Source: Flaviflagellibacter sp963786225
GTDB lineage: Bacteria > Pseudomonadota > Alphaproteobacteria > Rhizobiales > Methylopilaceae
Assembly (NCBI GenBank): GCA_963786225.1
Contig: CAWAYQ010000016.1
Span: 124,001 to 188,000 of the forward strand
Direction: 5' to 3'
Length of the DNA: 64,000 nt
The translations under genes were made by a program, and so were the position numbers. The stretch's first letter is position 1. Each line of letters opens with the position of its first letter. Below are positions 1 to 8,329 of this stretch, in pieces. The notes under the pieces are model-generated. The model ran no database searches. It was not told where the DNA came from and was given only the letters and a program-made list of their open reading frames with translations.

Positions 1-524
1 CGCTGATGCCCGTCTATGCGCGCGATATCCTGCAGGTTGGGCCGTTCGGTTTGGGTGTGCTGAACGCCAGCCCGGCGGTGGGTGCCATCGTCCTCGGTAT
101 TTACATGAGCATCAGGCCCATTCGGAACAGAGCGGGCCTGGTGATGCTGCTGTCCGTTGCCGTGTTCGGCATCGCGACGATCGTCTTCGGGCTGTCGCGT
201 TCGTTCGAACTTTCCGTCGCGGCGCTCATCGTGATGGGTGCGGGCGACATGGTCAGCGTCAATCTGCGGCAGACGCTCGTCCAGCTCTGGACGCCGGATC
301 ACCTCCGGGGGCGCGTCAGCGCCATCAACACGGTGTTTATCGGAGCCTCGAACGAGATCGGCGAGTTCCGGGCCGGTATCTCCGCCGCCCTGATCGGCAC
401 GATCTCGGCTGTGGTCGTCGGCGGATTAGGCACGCTTGCCGTGGTCGGTCTCTGGACGCGAGTTTTCCCGGAATTGCTCGCGGTGAAAAAGCTCGGTGCC
501 GAGAGAATTCCGGCCCCGGACTGA
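1..524 (+). CDS. MFS transporter, C-terminal part (5' end outside window)
   Basis: The reading frame is open from the first bases, so this is the C-terminal half of a larger protein. About 173 residues are visible, with four to five hydrophobic segments separated by short charged loops. The opening LMPVYARDIL motif and the later LRGRVSAINTVFIGASNEIGEF stretch resemble the second half of MFS_3/EntS-like major facilitator exporters. It would sit in the inner membrane and export a small molecule by proton antiport; the substrate cannot be told. A C-terminal charged tail follows the last helix. Assignment to MFS is firm, the subfamily is inference. Confidence 0.85.
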   Translation, partial: LMPVYARDILQVGPFGLGVLNASPAVGAIVLGIYMSIRPIRNRAGLVMLLSVAVFGIATIVFGLSRSFELSVAALIVMGAGDMVSVNLRQTLVQLWTPDHLRGRVSAINTVFIGASNEIGEFRAGISAALIGTISAVVVGGLGTLAVVGLWTRVFPELLAVKKLGAERIPAPD

Positions 525-550
525 GCCCAGCGCGCACGTCACGGGTTCCA

Positions 551-586
551 GAAAACAAGAAGGGCCGCTCCGAAGAGCGACCCTTC
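551..586 (-). terminator. Rho-independent terminator of the rreB-like transcript
   Basis: Read on the minus strand, a 12-bp stem (one G-U pair) is closed by a UUCG tetraloop and followed by UUGUUUUC. The G-U pair becomes a C-A mismatch on the plus strand, so the hairpin is best formed by minus-strand RNA. It ends the small transcript that carries the extended Shine-Dalgarno site. Confidence 0.8.
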
Positions 587-640
587 CATTGTCATACCGC
601 GGTGCGGCAGGGGAAAAACCCCGGCAGCACACTCGCAGCG

Positions 641-712
641 TCAGGCGATCCGGAGCTCCGAAGAGATACCGCCCGCTATGACCAGCGACCGCGGGGAAAG
701 ACAATGAGACAC
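641..712 (-). CDS. rreB-like 23-codon small ORF with extended Shine-Dalgarno
   Basis: A GTG codon at 712 lies 7 nt after the GGAGG core of a 17-nt Shine-Dalgarno site. It opens a 23-codon frame beginning VSHCLSPRSL and ending in TGA at 641. From the Shine-Dalgarno site to the terminator is about 175 nt. Published work on Bradyrhizobiaceae describes a small mRNA (rreB) of about 165 nt with a 17-nt Shine-Dalgarno, a GTG start and a 14-residue product; this locus matches that architecture. A second frame starting at the GTG inside the Shine-Dalgarno (720) would encode exactly 14 residues, but it has no spacing for normal initiation. The peptide function is unknown and sequence homology to RreB is not established here. 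Confidence 0.6.
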   Translation of the reverse strand: MSHCLSPRSLVIAGGISSELRIA

Positions 713-728
713 TGGATCACCTCCTTTC
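712..728 (-). promoter_or_regulatory. 17-nt extended Shine-Dalgarno site
   Basis: The minus strand reads GAAAGGAGGTGATCCAG, the exact complement of the last 17 bases expected at the alphaproteobacterial 16S rRNA 3' end (CTGGATCACCTCCTTTC). This far exceeds a normal 4-6 nt site. Its last G is also the first base of the GTG start codon. In rreB genes such a site holds the mRNA on the 30S subunit and makes expression ribosome-controlled. Confidence 0.8.
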
Positions 729-944
729 GAAGAGTTTCAGACACGGAAAGAGTGGTGGTCGTTCGACTGCGCCGCGACTGCGCGTTTTGACGCAGGTGTA
801 ATGCCTTAACATTTCCCGCTATGCGTGTAATGGCGAGCCGCCAAAGGCCGCCGGGCGAGGGCAGAACTTGGCGCCGAAATTTCCAACTGGCGAACCGGCA
901 GCTGCGAACTGTCGGGCGCGATCTGGGTTTTGCCCTGTCGCATG

Positions 945-1000
945 CCCTCACCCGGTCGCGTGCCGCAACTCGACCTCTCCCGCTTCGCGGGAGAGGTGTA
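945..1000. repeat. REP-like hairpin element, family A
   Basis: Contains the family's signature: CCCTCACCCGGTCGCGTG, then CTCTCCCGCTTCGCGGGAGAG, a GC-rich hairpin with a TTCG tip. It lies just downstream of cysI. Related copies occur in at least eight other gaps in the window. The remaining DNA between 729 and 944 shows no gene; it should hold the promoter of the rreB-like transcript, which I cannot pinpoint. Confidence 0.75.
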
Positions 1001-1006
1001 GGTTCA

Positions 1007-2746
1007 CTACGCCGCCGGGCGCTGCGGCCCCGTATTGACGTGGAAGTCCGGGCCGTTCGTGGTCGGCGCCACATGGCCCTGCCGGATCACGAAATCCGAG
1101 AAGTGTTCACCCGGCACGCGGTTCTTCGCGAAGTCCTCGAACAGCGGGTCGAGCGCGACGACGATGGCGTCCTGGTCCGCGTCTTCCAGATAGAGCTTCG
1201 ACAGCCGCTCGCCGTTGAACGCCGCGCCGAGGTACATATTGTAGCGGCCCGGTCCTTTGCCGACGAAACCGATCTCCGCGAGGTAGGGCCGCGCGCAGCC
1301 GTTCGGGCAGCCGGTCATGCGGATGACGATCTCTTCGTCGCCGATCCCGTGCTTTGCGGTCATGTCTTCGAGAATGGTGATGAGGTCCGGCAGATAGCGT
1401 TCGCTCTCGGCCAATGCAAGGCCGCAGGTCGGAAGCGCCACGCAGGCGATCGCATTGCGGCGCAGGGCGCCCGCCTCCGAGGTCAGGCCGTATTCGGCGA
1501 CAAGCTCCTCGATGGCCTTGCGGTTCTTCTTCGAGACATTGGCGATGATGACGTTCTGGTTCGACGTCATGCGGAACTCGCCGTCATGCACTTCCGCGAT
1601 CCGGCGGAGGCCGGTCATGAGGCGGCGGCTGTCCGGCCAGTCCTTGATGCGGCCGTTCTCGATGAAGAGCGTGAGATGCGACGTGCCGTTTTCGCTCTCG
1701 CTCCAGCCGTAACGGTCGCCCGTGCCGGTGAAGGTGAACGGGCGCGGTTCCGCCAGCGCCGTGCCGATCCGTTTGCCGACTTCGGCGCGCCAGGTGTCGA
1801 GCCCGCGATCCTCGACCGTGTACTTCACGCGCGCATGGGCGCGGTTCGTCCGGTCGCCCCAGTCGCGCTGCGTCGTCAATACGGCTTCGGCCGCCTTCAG
1901 CGCGTCTTCCGGAGGCACGAAGCCGAGCACGCTCGCGGTGCGCGGATAGGTCTTGGTGTCGCCGTGCGTCATGCCCATGCCGCCGCCGACCGTGACGTTC
2001 CAGCCTTCCAGCTTTCCGTCATCGTTCAGGATGGCGATGAAGCCGAGATCGTGGGCGAAAATGTCGACATCGTTCTGCGGCGGCACCGCGACCACGGTCT
2101 TGAATTTGCGCGGCAGATAGGTCTGGCCGTAGATCGGCTCGACGACCGTCGCCGTTTCCTCGCCGCCCGCGACCTTCTCGCCGTCGATCCAGATTTCGCG
2201 GTAGGCGCCGGTGCGCGGCAGAAGATGTTCGGAAATGTTCTTTGCGAGCTCATACGCCGCCTTGTGCGCGCCCGACTGGTGGGGATTGGACGCCGACATC
2301 ACGTTGCGGTTGACGTCGCCGCAGGCCGCGATCGTGTCGAGCAGAACGGAATCGAGTTTCTGGATCGAGGCGCGCGCGTTGAACTTGATGACGCCGTGGA
2401 GCTGGAAGGTCTCGCGCGTCGTCAGGCGCATCGTGCCGTTGCCGTATTCGCGCGCGATCTGGTCCATGGCCAGCCATTGCGCGGGCGTCGCCACGCCGCC
2501 CGGAATGCGCACGCGGATCATGAAGGAGAATGCCTTCTCCATCTTCTTCTTGGAGCGTTCGGAACGAAGATCGCGCTCGTCCTGAAGATACATTCCGTGG
2601 AATTTGACGAGCTGCTGATCGTCTTCGGTGATCTCGCCCGTGATCTCCCGATCGAGGCCCTCGCTGAGAGTGCCGCGCAGATAGCGGGAATTTGTCTTCA
2701 GGCCTTCATTGCGGGCCAGCGGCTTGTCCAGCGGCTTGTCGGTCAT
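1007..2746 (-). CDS. cysI: Assimilatory sulfite reductase, hemoprotein beta subunit
   Basis: Reduces sulfite to sulfide with six electrons from the CysJ flavoprotein, at a coupled sirohaem and [4Fe-4S] centre, in the cytoplasm. The cluster ligands are visible as CVALPTC (C435, C441) and CPNGC (C480, C484), almost the same spacing and numbering as E. coli CysI. At 579 residues it has full family length. ATG at 2746 is preferred over an in-frame TTG at 2755; neither has a strong ribosome site, and coupling to cysJ, whose stop is 31 nt upstream, is likely. Third gene of tusA-cysJ-cysI. Many automatic pipelines label such proteins nitrite/sulfite reductase; pairing with CysJ argues for sulfite. 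Confidence 0.95.
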   Translation of the reverse strand: MTDKPLDKPLARNEGLKTNSRYLRGTLSEGLDREITGEITEDDQQLVKFHGMYLQDERDLRSERSKKKMEKAFSFMIRVRIPGGVATPAQWLAMDQIAREYGNGTMRLTTRETFQLHGVIKFNARASIQKLDSVLLDTIAACGDVNRNVMSASNPHQSGAHKAAYELAKNISEHLLPRTGAYREIWIDGEKVAGGEETATVVEPIYGQTYLPRKFKTVVAVPPQNDVDIFAHDLGFIAILNDDGKLEGWNVTVGGGMGMTHGDTKTYPRTASVLGFVPPEDALKAAEAVLTTQRDWGDRTNRAHARVKYTVEDRGLDTWRAEVGKRIGTALAEPRPFTFTGTGDRYGWSESENGTSHLTLFIENGRIKDWPDSRRLMTGLRRIAEVHDGEFRMTSNQNVIIANVSKKNRKAIEELVAEYGLTSEAGALRRNAIACVALPTCGLALAESERYLPDLITILEDMTAKHGIGDEEIVIRMTGCPNGCARPYLAEIGFVGKGPGRYNMYLGAAFNGERLSKLYLEDADQDAIVVALDPLFEDFAKNRVPGEHFSDFVIRQGHVAPTTNGPDFHVNTGPQRPAA

Positions 2747-2777
2747 GGCATCCAATTCGGCCGGCGTGACGCGCGGC

Positions 2778-4523
2778 TCAGTAAACGTCGGTCAGATAGC
2801 GCTTCTCGCTTTCGAGCGCGCGCACGGCAATTTCGGCGTTCTCGGCCGTCAGGGCCTTCACATCGGCGAAGGATTTGACGAGCATCGCGCGCACGTCCTT
2901 GGCCATGTTCTTGGCATCGCCGCAAACATAGAATTTGGCGCCGCTGTCGAGCCAGTCAATGAGCTGCTTGCGCTTCGCCCACATCTTGTCCTGCACGTAG
3001 ACCTTGTGCGGCGCATCGCGCGAAAACGCGACGTCGATCGAGTGCAGATAGCCGTCCGCCGCCGCATCCTGCCAGTCGAGCTGGTACAGGAAATCGTGGG
3101 TGTATTGACGGTCGCCGAAGAACAGCCAGTTGCGGCCCGAAGCTTCGATTGCGCGGCGCTCCTGAACGAAAGCGCGGAACGGCGCGACGCCGGTGCCCGG
3201 GCCGACCATGATGATGTCGCGGTCGGGTTCGGGCAGGCGGAAATGCTTGTTCGGCTTCAGTTTGGCGCGAACCTTGTCGCCCTTCTTCAGCCGGTCGGCC
3301 ACATAGGACGAGGCGACGCCCATCCGCTGGCGCCCGAAGGTCTCGTAGCGCACGGCCGAAACGAGAAGATGGACCTCGTCCTCGAATTCGCGGCGCGACG
3401 AGGCGATGGAATAGGCGCGCGGCGCGAGCGGGCGGGTGATGTCGTAAAGCTGCTCGACCGAAAGCTTCTCCGGGTGTTCGGCAAGAAGATCGATCAGCTG
3501 CCGTCCGGCGATCCATTCGCGCGCCTTGCCGCCTTCGATCAGCGCCTTGGCCTTCGCATGGCCGGTCGCGGCGACGAATTTCTCCAGCGTCTTCACCGAC
3601 AGAGTGGTGATGTCGCGGTCCTTGATGAGATCGCCGTGCAACTCGCTGTTTCCGGCATGGCCGGTGAGCGTCAGCACTTCCTCGACGAGCGCCGGATCGT
3701 TCTCGGCGTACAGATCGAGCGCGTCGCCGGGCTCGTATTGCGGCACGTCGTCGAAGCCGATCGCCAGATGGATCGTCTCCTTGGCGGAGCGCGAGGAATT
3801 GAGATTGACGTGGTCGACGATCTGGCCTTCGACCGGCGCATCGGGCACGACGGCCTGGCGCGCGCCGAAATCCACCTCGATGACATGGCCGCTGCCCGGC
3901 TGCGGCGCGGGTGCGATGGTTTCGAGCGTGGCTTCGATCCAGTTCGCGGCCGGCGTCTGGAAATCGAGATCGCACTCGACCCGCTCGACAACGCGCTTGC
4001 CGCCGAGGGCCTCAAGCCGCTCATCGATCTTGCGGCCGACGCCGCAGAAATCCGCATAGGCGGTATCGCCCAGCGCAAGCACGCCGAATTCGAGGCCTTC
4101 GAGGCGCGGCTGGGCATCGCTCATGAAATCTTCGTATGGACGCACGGCACGGGCCGGCGGATCGCCTTCGCCCCAGGTCGCGGCAATGACGAGCAGCTTT
4201 TTCGCCTTGGTCAGGTCGGCCGGCGTCAGATCCGCGAAATCGATGACGGTCGGCTTGAAGCCCTTCTTGCGCGCGGCCTTGGCGGCGTCGGCGGCAAGCT
4301 TCTCCGAATTTCCGGATTCGGTCGCAAACAGGATCGTCAGCGGCTCCGAGGCCTTGGGCGGGGCCGCGGTCTGCGGGTGTCCCCCGGCGGCGGCGTCGAG
4401 GCCGGTCAGGAAGCCCGCGAGCCACGCGCGCTGGATCGGCGTTGCGGGCGCGATCACGCGATTGAGCATCGCGATCTCATCCTCGCTAAACGGGGCCGCA
4501 TTCGGAATCGGCGAAAGGCTCAT
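2778..4523 (-). CDS. cysJ: Sulfite reductase [NADPH] flavoprotein alpha subunit
   Basis: Transfers electrons from NADPH through FAD and FMN to CysI. Domain order is typical: an N-terminal region like other CysJ proteins, an FMN flavodoxin domain (LFATESGNSEKLA), an FAD domain (RAYSIASSRREF) and a ferredoxin-NADP reductase-like NADPH domain (GPGTGVAPFRAF and YVCGDAKNMA). It ends in the aromatic DVY tail seen in the family. The chosen ATG at 4523 follows GGAG by about 10 nt and gives 581 residues; an upstream in-frame ATG at 4553 adds ten unrelated residues. It is preceded by an AT-rich dyad that may be an operator. Confidence 0.95.
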   Translation of the reverse strand: MSLSPIPNAAPFSEDEIAMLNRVIAPATPIQRAWLAGFLTGLDAAAGGHPQTAAPPKASEPLTILFATESGNSEKLAADAAKAARKKGFKPTVIDFADLTPADLTKAKKLLVIAATWGEGDPPARAVRPYEDFMSDAQPRLEGLEFGVLALGDTAYADFCGVGRKIDERLEALGGKRVVERVECDLDFQTPAANWIEATLETIAPAPQPGSGHVIEVDFGARQAVVPDAPVEGQIVDHVNLNSSRSAKETIHLAIGFDDVPQYEPGDALDLYAENDPALVEEVLTLTGHAGNSELHGDLIKDRDITTLSVKTLEKFVAATGHAKAKALIEGGKAREWIAGRQLIDLLAEHPEKLSVEQLYDITRPLAPRAYSIASSRREFEDEVHLLVSAVRYETFGRQRMGVASSYVADRLKKGDKVRAKLKPNKHFRLPEPDRDIIMVGPGTGVAPFRAFVQERRAIEASGRNWLFFGDRQYTHDFLYQLDWQDAAADGYLHSIDVAFSRDAPHKVYVQDKMWAKRKQLIDWLDSGAKFYVCGDAKNMAKDVRAMLVKSFADVKALTAENAEIAVRALESEKRYLTDVY

Positions 4524-4571
4524 CTCAGTCCTGCTCCAGAAGGCAGTCCACATACACCGTTCGTGTTGATA

Positions 4572-4589
4572 AGTATTCTACAAAATACT
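4572..4589. promoter_or_regulatory. Dyad between tusA and cysJ, possible operator
   Basis: A perfect inverted repeat, AGTATT-N6-AATACT, lies in a strikingly AT-rich patch of otherwise GC-rich DNA, about 50 nt before the cysJ start. Its size and position suit a dimeric repressor or activator of cysJI; the protein that binds is unknown. It could also be the core of a cysJI promoter. Confidence 0.4.
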
Positions 4590-4597
4590 CCAGATAT

Positions 4598-4822
4598 TTA
4601 ACGTTTCTCGATGGTGAAAACGAGGGTTCCGCCGGTTTTTTCCTGATCCCTCAGCACGTCGCCCGTTTCCCGGATCAGGTTCGGGATGTCGATCGCGGCC
4701 AATGGATCGGTCGATGTGACGACCAGCACATCGCCGGCCTGAAGCCCCGCCAGCGCTTTGCGGGTTTTCAGAGCCGGCAGGGGGCATTTCAGGCCGGCAA
4801 GATCGAGAACGGTTTCGGGCAT
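4598..4822 (-). CDS. tusA: TusA/SirA-family sulfur carrier protein
   Basis: A 74-residue protein with the family's signature, LDLAGLKCPLPALKTRKAL, in which C13 of the CPxP motif would carry a persulfide. TusA-type proteins relay sulfur for tRNA thiolation, molybdenum cofactor work or sulfur oxidation. It sits directly upstream of cysJ on the same strand (74 nt gap holding the dyad) and is divergent from mobB. That placement suggests a link to sulfite reduction or to molybdopterin maturation, but the partner is not shown by the sequence. The gene symbol denotes the family. Confidence 0.85.
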   Translation of the reverse strand: MPETVLDLAGLKCPLPALKTRKALAGLQAGDVLVVTSTDPLAAIDIPNLIRETGDVLRDQEKTGGTLVFTIEKR

Positions 4823-4926
4823 GGCGATGAGGTGTCACGCGGTTTGGCGCCGGGCAGGCGTGCAAGGCCCGTTGTTCTCGCCTAGATACACGCAATGAGC
4901 GATACCCATTTAGGCGGAGTGGTTTA

Positions 4927-5442
4927 ATGCGGCTGATAGGACTGGCCGGCTGGAGCGGGGCGGGAAAAACCACGCTTGTCGAAAAACTCATCCCCGAACT
5001 GGTGTCGCGGGGGTTGAAGGTTTCGACCATCAAGCACGCCCATCACAATTTCGACCTCGACAAGCCCGGCAAGGATTCCTGGGTCCACCGGCAGGCCGGC
5101 GCCAGCGAAGTCATGGTCGCGAGCACCGCCCGCTTCGCGCTGATCCACGAATTGCGCGGCGCGCCGGAGCTGTCCCTGCCTGAGCTGCTGGCGAAGCTGT
5201 CGCCGGTCGACCTCGTTATCGTCGAGGGCTTCAAGCGCGGGCCGCATCCGAAGATCGAGATCTGGCGCGCGGCGAACGGCAAGCCGTTTCTGCACACCGA
5301 GGATTCCACGATCCGCGTCATCGCGGCCGACGAGAAGCTGACGGGACTTCCGATTCCGGTTGTCGACCTCGACGCCGTCTCGGCGATTGCCGATGTCGTC
5401 ATGGCCGAAGCCCAGGCTGTTGATAAGGTTCTGGCCGGCTAA
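4927..5442 (+). CDS. mobB: Molybdopterin-guanine dinucleotide biosynthesis adaptor MobB
   Basis: A 171-residue P-loop GTPase with Walker A GWSGAGKTT (K14) and the family's IKHAHHNFDLDKPGKDSW stretch. MobB assists MobA in attaching GMP to molybdopterin. The ATG is preceded by GGAG at about 7 nt. It converges with mobA: the two stop codons overlap by four bases. Confidence 0.93.
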   Translation: MRLIGLAGWSGAGKTTLVEKLIPELVSRGLKVSTIKHAHHNFDLDKPGKDSWVHRQAGASEVMVASTARFALIHELRGAPELSLPELLAKLSPVDLVIVEGFKRGPHPKIEIWRAANGKPFLHTEDSTIRVIAADEKLTGLPIPVVDLDAVSAIADVVMAEAQAVDKVLAG

Positions 5443-6062
5443 AGAAGCAGGCCGGCCAGCCGCTCGGCCTCGGCCACGTCCTCCGGCGTGTTCGCGTTGA
5501 AGAAGGGGTCGACCGGATCGGCCGGCCAGACGACGCTGGCCACGCCGTGCCGGGCGGTCCAGGCGTCGATTTTGCGCATGCCTTCTTCCACGAGCGCGTG
5601 GCGCAGATCGCCCCGCAGCGACACCTTCCAGAGGGCGTTGACCGGATAGGTCTGGCCGTTGGTCTCGGCCTGGGCCAGCGGCATCTCCAATTCGATCCGG
5701 GCCTGGTGAAGGCGGGCAACGAAATCTGGGGGCAGAAAGGGTGAATCGGCCGCGACCGACACCACCCAGTCGACATCCGGCCGATGGCCTGCCGTCCAGT
5801 CGAGCGCCGCCAGCACGCCGGCCAGAGGTCCCGCGAAGTCCGGCACGTCGTCCGGCACGACGGGCAAAGCGGTCCAGGCGAAACGTTCGGGATCGCCGTT
5901 GGCGTTGAGGATCAACTCCTCGCATTGCGGACGCAGCGTGCGGATCACCCGGTCGAGGATGGTCGTGCCGCCAACCGTCTGCAGGGGCTTGTCGCCTCCG
6001 CCCATGCGGCGGGCGAGGCCGCCGGCCAGGATCACGCCGATGGTTTTTGGCGCGTCGATCAT
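5439..6062 (-). CDS. mobA: Molybdenum cofactor guanylyltransferase MobA
   Basis: Transfers GMP from GTP to molybdopterin to give the MGD cofactor used by DMSO reductase-family enzymes. The 207-residue protein carries the nucleotidyltransferase signature LAGG...RMGG with K25 near the N terminus, and the metal and substrate loops follow in usual order. No MGD-dependent enzyme is encoded in this window. Its start region overlaps in antisense the possible upstream extension of the response regulator frame, one reason for choosing the later start there. Confidence 0.93.
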   Translation of the reverse strand: MIDAPKTIGVILAGGLARRMGGGDKPLQTVGGTTILDRVIRTLRPQCEELILNANGDPERFAWTALPVVPDDVPDFAGPLAGVLAALDWTAGHRPDVDWVVSVAADSPFLPPDFVARLHQARIELEMPLAQAETNGQTYPVNALWKVSLRGDLRHALVEEGMRKIDAWTARHGVASVVWPADPVDPFFNANTPEDVAEAERLAGLLL

Positions 6063-6181
6063 TCGAAATCCTCGCTCATGGCTCTATTGATAGTCATCCA
6101 TTGAAGTATGTCACACAAGACAAGGTGGAACCCTTCGGCTCCGACGTCGTTAGACTGTCACTGAAGGGGCAATGGAACAAA

Positions 6182-6571
6182 ATGATGGGCAGTTCAGTGG
6201 ACCGCAACACGCCGAAATGGCGCATTTTGATTGTCGAGGATGAGTTCATCGTCGGCCTGCATCTCGAAAGCATTCTGGAACGACTGGGTCACGAGATCGT
6301 CGGCGTCGTCGCCGACGAAGGCGAGGCGCTTCATATCGTTGCGACCGAGCGGCCGGACCTGATCGTCACCGACATTCATCTCGCGCGCGGCGGCGACGGC
6401 CTTCGGGTCGCCCGTGAGGCGCATGACTTGTATGGCGCGAGGACCGTCGTCATCACCGGACATCGCGATGGCGGCACCTTCCTGAGGGCGGAAGAGGCGG
6501 GCGCGAAGGCTTTCCTTCGCAAGCCGTTCGGCCTGTCGGAAGTCGAGAACGTCTTCGCGCATCTGCGGTGA
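6182..6571 (+). CDS. Single-domain response regulator (CheY-like receiver)
   Basis: A free-standing receiver domain of about 129 residues: acidic pair E19-D20, phosphoacceptor D64 in VTDIHL, T92 and K114 in FLRKPFG. No output domain follows. Such proteins act as phosphate relays or binding switches; no cognate kinase is adjacent. The frame is open upstream to 6047, but those 45 codons are unlike receiver N termini and overlap mobA, and GAAGGGG lies upstream of the 6182 ATG. The partner pathway cannot be inferred. Confidence 0.85.
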   Translation: MMGSSVDRNTPKWRILIVEDEFIVGLHLESILERLGHEIVGVVADEGEALHIVATERPDLIVTDIHLARGGDGLRVAREAHDLYGARTVVITGHRDGGTFLRAEEAGAKAFLRKPFGLSEVENVFAHLR

Positions 6572-6581
6572 ACGGGAGGCG

Positions 6582-7553
6582 TTACGCCGCCCGCACCACA
6601 ACCACGTCCCGGCCGAGCCGGCGGTAAAGATGCTCGGCCACTTCACGGGCCTCCTCCGCTTCGGCCGTCGTGACCTTCCGGAAATGAATTTCCGCGCCCG
6701 GCAGAAGCCGCCCCGCGCTTGGCAGGTCGGCCGATATCACGACCGCGATCTTCGCATAGCCGCCGGTCGTCTGGCAGTCGTTCAGAAGCAGGATCGGCTG
6801 GCTCGATCCGGGAACCTGCACGGTGCCGGGGGTCGTTGCGTCGGAGACGATATCGGCGCCTGCCATATGTTCCAGGTTGGGGCCTTCGAGCCGCATGCCC
6901 ATACGATCGAACTCGCGCGAGACCGTGAACTCCTTGCGAAAAAAAACATCGAGCGCGGCCGGAGTGAAGTGATCGGCCTGTGGCCCCGGCAGCACGCGCA
7001 GGACGGGCGATGCGACGAAGACGGGAGGCCGCAGCAAGGTCAGGCAGGGGCCCTCGGAAGGCGCGGCGCGCAGCAGCGGAATGTCGTCGCCGGCGCGAAG
7101 CGCGCGGCCTTCGAACCCGCCGAACCCGCCGCGCAGGAAGGTCGAGCGCGACCCGAAATTTTCCGGAAGATCCATGCCCCCTGCAATCGCGAGATAGGCG
7201 ACCGCGGTGTCGGCGAAGGGAGGGATTCGGATCACATCGCCCCGCCGCAGATCCACCGCGCGCCAGGACGGCCATTCCTGAACCGCGCCGCCGCGCACGA
7301 TGATCAGCCCGGCGGAGGTTCCGGTCAGCGCCACGCGCGCGGCGTCGGCGTCGAGGCGCAGGACCGGGCCGGGCGAGCGCAGTTCGAGCACGGCGGTTCC
7401 CGGGGCGTTTCCGGCGAGGCGGTTGGCGAGCCGGTAACTCAGCCCGTCGAGAGCGCCGGAGCGCGGGACACCGAGGGCGAGAAGGCCCACGCGGCCGTTA
7501 TCCTGCACCGTCGTCTGCAGGCCTCCTTCGAGGACGTGAAAAATCGCGCTCAT
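6582..7553 (-). CDS. pxpC: 5-oxoprolinase subunit PxpC (biotin-dependent carboxylase-like family)
   Basis: The 323-residue protein belongs to the KipA/PxpC family, which with PxpA and PxpB hydrolyses 5-oxoproline (pyroglutamate) to glutamate using ATP. The N terminus (GLQTTVQDNGRVGLLALGVPRSGALD) and the C-terminal stretch ILLLNDCQTTGGYAK are characteristic. Its start overlaps the pxpB stop by four bases, so the two are translationally coupled. Confidence 0.92.
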   Translation of the reverse strand: MSAIFHVLEGGLQTTVQDNGRVGLLALGVPRSGALDGLSYRLANRLAGNAPGTAVLELRSPGPVLRLDADAARVALTGTSAGLIIVRGGAVQEWPSWRAVDLRRGDVIRIPPFADTAVAYLAIAGGMDLPENFGSRSTFLRGGFGGFEGRALRAGDDIPLLRAAPSEGPCLTLLRPPVFVASPVLRVLPGPQADHFTPAALDVFFRKEFTVSREFDRMGMRLEGPNLEHMAGADIVSDATTPGTVQVPGSSQPILLLNDCQTTGGYAKIAVVISADLPSAGRLLPGAEIHFRKVTTAEAEEAREVAEHLYRRLGRDVVVVRAA

Positions 7554-8257
7554 ACGGCTCCCGCTCCAGTGCGCGAGAGCCTTTCGAACTCGGTCCGGTC
7601 AACGGCCACGAAGCTCACGGCATCGCCCGGCCGAAACAGGCTCGGCGGATCGGCGCGATGGTCGAACAGGCGAAGCGGCGTGCGTCCGATGAGGCGCCAG
7701 CCGCCGGGCGATTCGACCGGGTAGATCGCGGTCAGTTGATCGGCGAGGGCGACGGCGCCGGGCGGCACGCGCGTGCGCGGCTCCTTCAGGCGCGGCAGGC
7801 GGAGTTGTTCGGGCACATCGCCGAGATAGGCGAAGCCCGGCAGGAAGCCGAGCATGTAGACATGGTAGCTCGTACCCGCATGAAGCTCGGCGGCTTCGCG
7901 CGGCGAGAGGCCGGCGGCGCGGGCGACGTCTTCGAGGTCCGGCCCGTCGTAAAGCACCGGCACGCGCCAGGTGCGGCCGGGCGTCTCGTCGGCGGATGCG
8001 GGAAGGTCGAGATCGCCGAGGCGGGCGATCAGTTTGTCGAAGCTGATCGCCGACGGGTCGTAATGCACGGTCAGCGAGCGGAAGGTCGGTACGAATTCGT
8101 ACACGCCGGTGACGGAAGCGGCCTCGATGGCGCGTTTCGCGGCCATGACGCGCGCGCTCGCGGCGCGGTCGATCTCCTCGCCGAACTCGATCGTCACCGC
8201 GGTGTCGCCGAGTGCGTGCATCCTCGCAGCGAGATTTAATTTTGTGTCGCCTGCCAT
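7550..8257 (-). CDS. pxpB: 5-oxoprolinase subunit PxpB (KipI family)
   Basis: A 235-residue KipI/PxpB-family protein, partner of PxpC in the 5-oxoprolinase complex. Family motifs include ALGDTAVTIEFG near the N terminus, the central LGFLPGFAYLGD and the C-terminal GGWRLIGRTPLRLFD. AGGGAAAC precedes the ATG. It is first in a pxpBC pair that diverges from pxpA across about 70 nt, which must hold promoters for both directions. Confidence 0.92.
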   Translation of the reverse strand: MAGDTKLNLAARMHALGDTAVTIEFGEEIDRAASARVMAAKRAIEAASVTGVYEFVPTFRSLTVHYDPSAISFDKLIARLGDLDLPASADETPGRTWRVPVLYDGPDLEDVARAAGLSPREAAELHAGTSYHVYMLGFLPGFAYLGDVPEQLRLPRLKEPRTRVPPGAVALADQLTAIYPVESPGGWRLIGRTPLRLFDHRADPPSLFRPGDAVSFVAVDRTEFERLSRTGAGAV

Positions 8258-8329
8258 GTTTCCCTAGTCGCGCGCTTGCCGCCCTATATAGTTCTTTAGG
8301 ATAGCCCCCGGATCGTGAAAGGCGCGATC

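Noticed and set aside
712..728. 3' end fragment of a 16S rRNA gene on the plus strand
   Set aside because: Only the last 17 bases match; the preceding bases bear no likeness to helix 45. On the minus strand the same bases form a well-placed Shine-Dalgarno.
821..4601. Very long plus-strand frames opposite cysI and cysJ
   Set aside because: They are antisense shadows caused by high GC; the minus-strand products have complete family motifs.
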